Shown here: piece after piece, positions 54,556 through 64,000 of the stretch
Layout: every line of letters starts with the position of its first letter
How positions within the stretch are numbered: position 1 is the first letter of the stretch
Origin: Gadus chalcogrammus
Lineage: Eukaryota; Chordata; Actinopteri; Gadiformes; Gadidae
Length of the DNA stretch: 64,000 bases
Reading direction: 5' to 3'
NCBI RefSeq assembly: GCF_026213295.1
Contig: NC_079426.1
Location: forward strand, 26,784,902 to 26,848,901
Position numbers and translations under genes: made by a program
The notes under the pieces: model-generated
The model's input: only the letters and a program-made list of their open reading frames with translations
Told to the model about the DNA's origin: nothing
Database searches by the model: none

Positions 54556-55812
54556 AGGCCGATTTAGGGTCGTTTTAGACGCAGAGACGTAAGCACGTAA
54601 TTTACGGTTCCTTAAGGATTGCGCGTGTTGCAAGGGGATTCTCCGCCAGAACAGTAGGGGGAGCAACGAACGAATCTGTGGGCGTGGAAGTGGAAATCGC
54701 TGGCTTGTTTATATTTATAATCATAGCCGCGGGAACGTATTCTCAGCAGGGGGTGCTGGAAAAAAAATCTCAGGCTGGACTAGACTCGCAACTCGCTACA
54801 TTGATAAAAAAGATATATAGCAGCGCAGCTCAATTACACCAGTGCATGCGCGCACAGTCGAAAATCGATCGTTGTGTTCACACCATGGTTCACATCCAGC
54901 TGCTCACAGAACAAGTTTAGCGCACCACCGCTCCCCTCACACTTTTTCATATAACTTTTTTTCAGCACTAGGTCATATGAGCATTAAATAAATGCTGCTT
55001 CTCAAAATGCCTTGGACAGCAGCGACGATGACCCGCTTTGCCACGGGCCAAAACAGTGCGGAGCGACCACAGCCAGAGCGAACACAGCGGGGAAGAGGAG
55101 TGTCAGGAATAGTCTTTTGTGTTTGCACTACTGTTTAGTGGCAATGCAGTGTTTTATTTTATGCCTTTTCATTTTCGTATATTATTTCAATGAATACAAT
55201 TTATTTATTTATAAAAACAAGATCTGGTCTTCAAATGTTTTTTCCAAACATAGGTCGGGTTTGTGTTTATATTCGGACCAATACGGTACAGCGGGCGCTC
55301 ACATGACGTTAAGCATTTCCTGGTGCATAATGTGACGCTTCAGAACCTAAAATCCCGTTTCTCCCCGTTGACACGACAACACATAACCGGCGTTTTCAGA
55401 AATCTCCACTTTGGCCGGAGTTTTTAGAAATAATCGTTTTCTGTGATAAGACAGGGCCTCAGACAGTGCGGCAGCACCCCCAGCACCCCTACTTCCCGCG
55501 GTACTGTTTATAATCATCATAATTCGTTCTTGTGTTTTCTTCTTCAAAATTCTTCATTCGCTTCTGTCACGGCCTTTTAAAAATGGCGCTATTATGCTGT
55601 AAAACCGGAAATGTGAGACTCCTGAAAGGATGTGGTTAGCTGGCCAATCACAGTCTTTGCGAGCTGCGTAGGGCCGTAGTGTTTTAGTCGCATAGTCAGG
55701 AATTCTGGGCGACGCACTTAAGCACGTAAGGGGGGATATTTTACCGCGCAAGGGGGGGTTATGTATCTTACGTGCTTACGCGTTACGTCTAAAACAGAGC
55801 ATATATCGGCCT
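54556..55812. mobile_element. Harbinger-type TIR element, TAA target site
   Basis: The ends AGGCCGATTTAGGG and, inverted, AGGCCGATATATGC are followed by GTTTTAGACG and GTAAGCACGTAA in both. TAA flanks both sides (54553-54555, 55813-55815), a 3-bp duplication as in PIF/Harbinger. The 1257-bp body holds a second pair of end-like motifs (GCACTTAAGCACGTAAGG at 55714), so the right side carries extra terminal sequence. No nuclease domain is seen. Confidence 0.75.
54678..54920 (+). CDS. Hypothetical 80-residue open frame in the Harbinger-type element
   Basis: It starts MGVEVEIAGLFIFIIIAAGT, with a hydrophobic run at residues 9-19 that could be a membrane segment or chance. The rest is mildly basic (LIKKIYSSAAQLHQCMRAQS) and ends TEQV. 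No family is recognised, and no splice or promoter evidence supports expression. It may be the worn start of an element gene or a random frame. Confidence 0.2.
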   Translation: MGVEVEIAGLFIFIIIAAGTYSQQGVLEKKSQAGLDSQLATLIKKIYSSAAQLHQCMRAQSKIDRCVHTMVHIQLLTEQV

Positions 55813-55815
55813 TAA

Positions 55816-56639
55816 GACGTACCCACATTTAGGATTCGTATTGCATATTTATCGTTAGATTTCATCTTTATTGTGTACATTGTTATGAATCTGAAAAGTT
55901 TGACATTGAATTTGATGTAGGTGACGTTGACTGAAGTGCAATCCAGATTGAATAAATCCATCATTAAGGGAAGAACCAAGCTGTGGTGTATCTCCTGAAG
56001 GAATGGCAGTGAATCCCAACTGACATTTGATTTCCCAAGTTGAAGATCAAATGGAAATAATATAACTTCAAAATGAATGTACTTGCATACGTTGTGTATT
56101 ACATAAATTAGTAAGAACTTGATAATAATTAATTATAATAATAATAACTAGAAAATGCATTGCTTTCGTACAAAGTGAGGTTGAAAATATTTTTTAAAGG
56201 GGACGTATTATACCACCAGATGTGACTGTGATTAGCCTTACAAGCTGTTTCGAAAATCTGCCCCATATGACATCACTAGTGGGCCTGTCCTCCTAGATCT
56301 GTGCTGGATAGATCAGTCTACCAGCCTACCCAGTTGACTGAAGTAACAGTTGCTCATCTATCCAGAACAGATCTACTACTAATATTTTAATTCTTAAAAT
56401 TAAATTATTCTATGAGTGCTATGGACATTTTGACATTCAGTCAATCATTAATGCATTGGTTATAAAATAAGATATACTATATATATATTATGGATTCAAG
56501 TTGGTCGCAGGCTTGTTTTTCTCAAACTGCACAAGCGGTGGATATTGGCGGATGTTGGTCCTGTGTATTGATCTGACGCTTAAAAAGGTTGGAGACCACT
56601 AGACTACATTGTAGCAAACAAAGTGGAACAGGTACGGGT
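55816..56639. other. Unannotated region with a repeat fragment
   Basis: 56200-56375 belongs to the TATTATACCACC repeat also found at 20690 (TGTGATTAGCC, then GTTTCGAAAATCTGCCCCAT). It includes a later palindrome-like pair, GATCTGTGCTGGATAGATC and ATCTATCCAGAACAGATC. The rest is AT-rich spacer. Confidence 0.55.
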
Positions 56640-57385
56640 TTCACAGAAAGGTATAGGAGAATATAGGATAAAGGTATAGGAGAATTTAGGAGAAAGGTAT
56701 AAGAGAATATAGGAGAATATAGCAGAAAGGTATATGAGAATATACGAGAAAGGTATAGGAGAATATAGTACAAGTTCAGAGAAATGTATCGAAGAAAGGT
56801 TTGGAGAATATAGGAGAAAGGTATAGTAGAAAGGTATAGAATAATATAGGAGGAAGATATGGGAGAATATAGGCGGAAGGTATAGGGGAATATAGGAGAA
56901 AGGAATATGAGAATATACGAGAAAGTTATATAAGAATATAGGACAAAGGACAATGAGAATATAGGAGAAAGTTATAGCAGAATATAGGAGAAAGGAAAAG
57001 GAGAATATAGAAGAAAGGTTTGTGAGAATGTAGGAGAAAGGTATAGGAGAATATAGGAGAATATAGGGGGAAAGGTATAGCAGAAAAGGCATTGCAGAAT
57101 ATAGAAGAGAGGTATAGGAGAAAGTTCTGTGAGAATATAGTAGAAAGGTATAGGATAATATAGGAGAAAGGTACAGGAGAATAAAGGAGAAAGTTATATG
57201 AGAATATAGGAGAAAGTTATATGAGAATATAGGAGAAAGATTTAGGATTATATAGGAGAAAGGTATAGAAGATAGGTATCGGAGAATATAGGAGGAAGGT
57301 ATAGGATAATATAGGAGAAAGGTTAATATAGGAGGAAGGTATAGGAGAAAGGTATAGGAGAATATAGGAGAAAGGTATAGGAGAG
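56640..57385. repeat. 23-bp minisatellite, ~32 copies
   Basis: The unit is GGAGAATATAGGAGAAAGGT plus ATA, with frequent substitutions and a few shortened units. Long antisense open frames rich in Tyr, Ser, Leu and Pro run through it because the unit lacks stops in one frame over stretches; they are not genes. Confidence 0.95.
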
Positions 57386-58338
57386 GCAAAGGCCCTTCCC
57401 TCCAAAAAGCACATGGGAGCACGGCTTCATCGGCACACACACACACAAACACGCACAGACACACACAGACCTTTGGATTTAGAAATATAGAACCTCAAAG
57501 ATTGTTGAATGGACAGATGAGAGAAAGGTCATAAATGCACATGGCACACACTTGTGGAGTGCTTGACATTTTTTAATGCTAGCAGACAAGTACGTCAGCA
57601 GATGAATGTGTGAAGAAAGTTCTACGAATAACCAAGTCCTTAACCCCATTGGGATGCTTTGGTAGTACGTTGAAGGTCCCTGAAGGATGCCCTCAAACCC
57701 GGCACATCAGGAATCCTGAGAGATGTGTTGTACGGAGTGGGCCAAACCGTCTACAATAGAATTAGACTGATTCACTAAAAATCAGTTATCAGGTCACATT
57801 GATAACTTATTAACAAGTTAGAAGAGGCAGAAACGAGAGAGCGAAACTAATATTAAATTATTTAAACTAATTTATTTCTTAATTTTCATGGGTTTAATCC
57901 TAAAGGCCTTCCGTGAAAACCTTATGTATATACGATGTGCGTAGGCTGGCGCATCTGAGCACAGCTATGTGTTTGAAGTCGTTTGTCACACTGTCTTTTA
58001 GTCTGGGCCTTGATCATTGCCTGGCAACAACACCGCATGCTGGCAATCTAAAGTCGACTCCACACTTATATTGTTCCGCCAAATGATGAGCTGAGGTGCC
58101 CCTGTCATAAATTAACTTTTTATGTTGTCAGCTCATTGGTAAATGGTAAAAACCCATGGGTGGTAAAATGGTAAAAATCGATGGGTATAAAAACATTAAT
58201 ACGTGAATGCGTGGTAATGTTACCGCGTCACCAGGTGAACACGCTTGGCTCAATGGATTTTAAATCCTAAATAACAAAGTCATGTAGTTCGATCTGTCTT
58301 AATGTGTTATGTAATATTTGTGTCTTATTGCTTTGGTA
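57386..58338. other. Unannotated region
   Basis: No gene recognised. Confidence 0.45.
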
Positions 58339-58890
58339 TGGAGGCTGGGAGGGGACCAGGGGATTGAGGCTGGGAGGGGAGTTGACCGGGGATGGAGGCT
58401 GGGAGGGGACCAGGGGATTGAGGCTGGGAGGGGAGTTGACCGGGGATGGAGGCTGGGAGGGGACCGGGGGATTGAGGCTGGGAGGGTAGAGTTGACCGGG
58501 GATGGAGGCTGGGAGAGGACCGGGGGATGGAGGATGGGAGGGGACTGGGGGATGGAGGCTGGGAGGGGACCGGGGGATGGAGGCTGGGAGGGGACCGGGG
58601 GATGGAGGATGGGAGAGGACCGGGGGATGGAGGCTGGGAGGGGACCGGGGGATGGAGGATGGGAGGGGACTGGGGGATGGAGGCTGGGAGGGGACCGGGG
58701 TATGGAGGCTGGGAAGGGACCGGGGGATGGAAGCTGGGAGGGGACCGGGGGAGTGAGGCTGGGAGGGGAGTGGACCGGAGGATGGAGGCTGGGAGGGGAC
58801 CGGGGGAGTGAGGCTGGGAGGGGAGTGGACCGGGGGATGGAGGCTGGGAGGGCAGTGGACCAGGCTGGAAGGGCCAGCGGGGATAGTTTG
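58339..58890. repeat. 25-bp G-rich minisatellite
   Basis: About 22 copies of a unit like GGGAGGGGACCGGGGGATGG plus AGGCT, some shortened or extended (GGGAGTTGACC, GGGAGTGGACC). G-runs of 3-5 occur every few bases, so G-quadruplex folding is likely. The Gly/Trp/Arg open frames through it are artefacts of the 25-bp period. Confidence 0.95.
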
Positions 58891-60078
58891 GGGATTAGGT
58901 AAATGTAACTTTAAACCATTATATTAATACTGTCCAGTCACCTTAAAGTAACGTGGGTGCGTGGACACACATTCACACATGCACACACAAAACAGATAAA
59001 CCAATTCTCACTCACTCAAATAATAACATAAGCACACAGACAGACACAGCGGGAGATGGTGAGAGTCAAAATAACACCCACACATCTGTTCTTTAGAAAA
59101 TTTTATGTGTGGAGGGGGTGAGGGGGTGAGGGGGAGAGGGGAAGCCAAATACTAGGGGTTAATCCTAAATCTTAACCATGGGGAAACCTGATCCAGCTTA
59201 ATGTTACAATAACACTTGTGACAGACACACATAAACGCACAGACACACACCCAGACATATGTAGACAGACACATTGGGCACACAGGAAGCTATGGGGTGT
59301 CCAAACAGTATCACTGATATTTTGAGCTGGGCTCATTTAATGGGGAGTGGGTCCAACAAAGACTGCCTTTCAACGCACACTAAGGTCTATTCATCATCCA
59401 TTGTTATTATAGAATTTCTAAAACCATACGCTCATTCTTTTTTACCTCACATTTTGTGTTTATTGAAGCATTTCACCATTTCTCAGATTATTTAAAAAGT
59501 GCCCATAAATATCCGACAAGCTTCACATAAAAAACCAAACAGTAAAAAATATTTACACTTTAACTGAACCTGGGCACAGCTGGGGAACAACCAACTAAAT
59601 GGGCTTCTACATAACCTATCCAGAGGTTTGTCTCTGGCTGATGAGGATTTTTGGGTTTAGTATATTACTTTTTATCCTATATATTAGAAGTGAAGGGGAG
59701 TGCCTAAAGTTTTGAAATTGCACTGTATGTGAGGCAGTGAGACGGCAACACAAATTAAAAATAAGTGTTAAAGGGAAAAATACAACAACGTCTCTTGCTG
59801 GCAACAATACAGAACCACTCCACACTAATTTATTCCACCTTCATTTGTCAATCGAGTCGGCAGGAAAAAAACTAGATTTCCTGATTCAGAGAGAAGCTTG
59901 GTGTCACACAGTTGGGCTCTCTCTTCTCAAGGAGCCAAAGCCCTGCCTAGGGCCGCTTTACATGCCATGCCTTAACACTTTCCCATTAGGATTTCCATGG
60001 TTTGAATCTTTGATTTATCTCCATTTCCTTATACTCTGTGTTTGAAATTACTTTGATTTGATTATCTTTATCTTATTT

Positions 60079-60082
<4 letters not shown>
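58891..60082. other. Unannotated region
   Basis: No gene recognised. There are CACA-rich patches at 58968-59045 and 59222-59275 and a GAGGGGGTGAGGGG patch near 59112. Confidence 0.45.

Positions 60083-60117
<35 letters not shown>
60083..60117. repeat. (CT)n microsatellite followed by C-run
   Basis: About 17 CT units, then AACCCCCCCCCCAG, which mimics a splice acceptor but is explained by low complexity. Confidence 0.9.
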
Positions 60118-60512
60118 ACCCCCCCCCCAGTGTATCCCCTTGCCTGGGGCCGTTGCAGCCAGCCAACCGGCCTGTCTCCATTTCGCTGGAGCTTACTGGC
60201 TCTCAGAAACTAGCTGAACAAACACAGCTGGCCATCACGTCTGCATTTGTCTTTCAAATCCCTGGAACCCAACCTTCCATAACCCAAGTCCCGAGAGTCC
60301 GTCTTCACATCTGCATAGCTGCTACCACAGTGCAGTTTGAGTGTGTGTGCCTTCATGCGTCTCAGTGTGTTTGTGTGTGTGTGTGTACACATTCTGGGGG
60401 TTCTTTGGCATGAGAGAGTTGCAGAACCCATGGGATAGAAATCATACTTTCGTACAAATGCAAGGTACACACATACACTTCACACAACCTCTTAAAACCT
60501 GATGCAAACACA

Positions 60513-62422
<1,910 letters not shown>

Positions 62423-62698
62423 AACGATAGTTATGTTATTATAACTCTAGTTCTATGATTGTAGGCGTAGCCGTCTAGGCTTCGCCTTATGGGCTTGTCC
62501 CTGAAAATTCAAACTATGCACCTATCAGCGTGGGCACCGCCCACATTTCCCCACGGTATCCTGTCTATATAAGGCGGTGTATACCGTTGCTCATCCTCCA
62601 CGCTTTTCTTTCAGCATTTGGAGGGTACAGCAGGTGGGGAAACTAGACGGCTACGCCTAAAATCATAGAACTAGAGTTATAATAACATAACTATCGTT
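62423..62698. repeat. DIRS terminal region with inverted arms and promoter-like core
   Basis: Arms of 56 bp (62423-62478 and 62643-62698) are inverted with one mismatch: AACGATAGTTATGTTATTAT against ATAATAACATAACTATCGTT, ending in CTAGACGGCTACGCC. The 164-bp core has a TATATAAGGCGG TATA-like box near 62567, GTGGGCACCGCCCAC and a CTTTTCTTTCAG stretch. Related sequence recurs directly at 62700-62745 and at 31610-31740, fitting the terminal repeats of DIRS elements. Confidence 0.82.
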
Positions 62699-62745
62699 CT
62701 ATTTCATGTAGGCTACGCCGTGTAGGCTTCGCCTTATGGGCTAAG

Positions 62746-63270
62746 GTGAAGCTGCGTGCGGAGCCCGATCAATGTACTCCAGCTGGACCCAAGTCAAAAC
62801 GACCTAAGTCACCAGAACACATTAAGACTCAAAAAAGCCAAGGAAGTGTAAAACACAACAGCTTAATAAAAAACGAATTCCTCCTAGATCAAGCAAGGCA
62901 ATGATCAAGGGAGAAAAAAGTGAGTCTGTAAAGACTCCGGCTCTAATCCGTGCTTCATGGAACCCATGAAAAGGAAAAGAAAAACCAGAGCAACACGGTT
63001 TCCATTAGGTCCGCTACTACCGGGGGCGGAGCCACAGAATCCGGCTCTCCAATAAGGGGACTCTCTCGGCCGTTTCTTATTGGAAGAAAACGGCGGGAGT
63101 GCCACACTGGCAAACAAAGCCACCTGACAATTGGCGAGCCAATAAAGAAACCCCCCTAGCCTGTTTTCTATTTGAAAAAAGGTGGGAGAGTAAGACTGGT
63201 AATCAAGTCCAACTCGCCAGCCGGCGAGAGGAAATCCAACCACGCCGCTTTAAAGAACATGTCTATATTC
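62746..63270 (-). other. DIRS 3' untranslated region
   Basis: Lies between the recombinase stop and the terminal repeat. A 112-codon antisense open frame (62905-63243) is present but shows no known domain and is not called. Repeated ATTGG/CCAAT motifs occur (63050, 63078, 63130). Confidence 0.5.
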
Positions 63271-64000
63271 TTAAGCCGTAAAAGGGGTCCCGGACTCCAG
63301 CACAGAGTTGCCGAGTGAGCCCCTGGACATGTCTAACATGTAAAAACGGACAAAGGGGCCGGGGGAAGACCAAGACGCAGCCGCGCAGATGTCTTCCACC
63401 GAAACGCCCCTGAGTAGAGCCGTTGAAGAGGCCATGCTCCGTGTGGAGTGCGCCCAATGGTGGCGCCAAGCCCTGCCGAGAGTAGGCTAAGCAAACACCC
63501 TCACATACCCAGCGAGAAAACCGCTGTTTAGAGAGAGAGCGGCCCCTGCTAACGTCGCTATAACACACAAACAACTGTTGTGTGGAGCGGAACGCGGCCG
63601 AGCGATTCACGTACATAGCCAACGCCCGAACCGGGAACAGGAGATGCAACTCCGCCTCACTAGAATGAGGCGGGGGGTGAAAAGCCTTAAGCACAATATC
63701 CCTAGACCGAAAATAACTATTAATGTTCTTCGGGAGGAACGCAGGATTAGGTCTGAGCAACGCGAAGGAGCTGTCCTCGTTTAGCAACAAGCAACTCGGG
63801 CTGACAGACAGAGCGGTTAGCTCACCGGCCCGCTTGGCAGAAACCAAGGCCAACAAGAGTGCCGTCTTAAATGTCAGGGCATCCAAGGGGGCCTGAGAAA
63901 GAGGCTCGAAAGGATCCCTGGACAATCCGCGCAACACTGTGGGGAGATCCCAGCGTGGTGTAAGCACGCGGGAAAACAGGCCTAACCCGTCTAGCCCCAC
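63271..64000 (-). pseudogene. DIRS tyrosine recombinase, partial and frameshifted
   Basis: The frame enters at 64000 and shows the domain start LSQAPLDALTFKTALLLALV followed by SAKRAGELTALSV with the first catalytic Arg, then VLKAFHPPPHS. Near 63452 a one-base change shifts the frame. In the new frame the catalytic HSTRS (His-x-x-Arg), VEDICAAASWSS and FVRFYMLDMS with the nucleophilic Tyr are all present, and translation stops at 63273-63271. In DIRS elements this enzyme replaces the integrase and inserts a circular DNA copy without target duplication. The N-terminal part lies outside the window, so only the catalytic half is seen. Confidence 0.88.

Larger units (their letters stand above)
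62423..64000 (-). mobile_element. DIRS-like retrotransposon, 3' end, continues beyond the window
   Basis: The tyrosine recombinase (63271-64000) reads toward lower coordinates and is followed by about 520 bp of untranslated DNA and the terminal repeat. This order fits the 3' half of a DIRS element. RT and RNase H, if present, lie outside the window. It is a different copy from the one at 31.6-33.4 kb. Confidence 0.82.

Noticed and set aside
56640..57385. CRISPR-like regular repeats
   Set aside because: Units are joined without unique spacers and the window is eukaryotic.
56522..57464. Antisense open frames of 143 and 286 codons rich in Tyr, Ser, Leu, Pro
   Set aside because: They are translation of the 23-bp minisatellite; the repeat explains their length.
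58304..58902. Gly/Trp/Arg-rich open frame of 194 codons
   Set aside because: It arises from the 25-bp period minisatellite and has no conserved domain.
60083..60413. Exon after a strong polypyrimidine acceptor
   Set aside because: The acceptor-like signal is a (CT)n plus C-run microsatellite; the downstream frame has no family similarity and ends in a GT-rich repeat.
62905..63243. 112-codon open frame in the DIRS 3' region
   Set aside because: It is downstream of the recombinase stop, has no recognised domain, and fits an untranslated region.

Overview
The window looks like intergenic DNA from a teleost fish, and nearly all of its recognisable content is transposable elements. The evidence is the mix of families: hAT, PIF/Harbinger and Tc1-like DNA transposons, a Gypsy LTR element, DIRS-type tyrosine-recombinase elements, Tx1/L1-like and L2-like LINEs, and tRNA-derived SINEs. 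Long (CA)n, (GACA)n and (GAAA)n arrays, AT-rich spacers and spliced transposase genes agree with this. No intact host gene, rRNA, tRNA or CRISPR array was found. One 70-bp stretch on the minus strand (51008-51077) has exon-like borders, but support is weak. The species cannot be told from the sequence alone.

Layout. 0-8 kb: a BED-finger hAT remnant (300-1033), a hAT with exact 8-bp target duplications (1525-3800) beside a paralogous unfilled site, and a Harbinger deletion derivative (6228-7547) that keeps scraps of both of its genes. 8-15 kb: mostly unique AT-rich DNA, a (GACA)n array, an unclassified long-TIR element with a 7-bp target duplication (10799-12655), and a 128-bp exact duplication. 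14.8-19.8 kb: a Gypsy element with only a 5' LTR, which is itself split by a hAT MITE. 20.4-26.9 kb: a stack of five layers. An L2-like LINE scrap holds a Harbinger-type MITE, which holds both a small hAT MITE and a GTF2IRD2-like hAT; the larger hAT has a Tc1-like element in its intron. 27.7-31.6 kb: a HARBI1-like exon split by a hAT MITE, and two long-TIR elements. 31.6-34.5 kb: a 5' DIRS fragment with reverse transcriptase, a duplicated 456-bp block, a hAT and a 56-bp-arm hairpin. 35.2-40.1 kb: a 3.5-kb trinucleotide-like satellite built on GTAGTAGCTGAA, interrupted by a SINE/LINE tail and a hAT. 40.4-47.7 kb: a Tx1/L1-like LINE and an L2-like LINE, both on the minus strand. 52.3-55.8 kb: a hAT MITE with an exact 8-bp target duplication and a TAA-flanked Harbinger-type element. 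56.6-58.9 kb: a 23-bp and a 25-bp minisatellite. 62.4-64 kb: the 3' end of a minus-strand DIRS element with a frameshifted tyrosine recombinase, running off the window.

Every transposase or polymerase here carries stops, frameshifts or internal deletions, so none can act by itself. The value of the window is in its insertion history. Exact target duplications, unfilled paralogous sites and nesting order let the events be ranked in time. Families were named by recognising motifs in translated sequence and by terminal structure; no database search was run, and boundaries without a target-site duplication are approximate.
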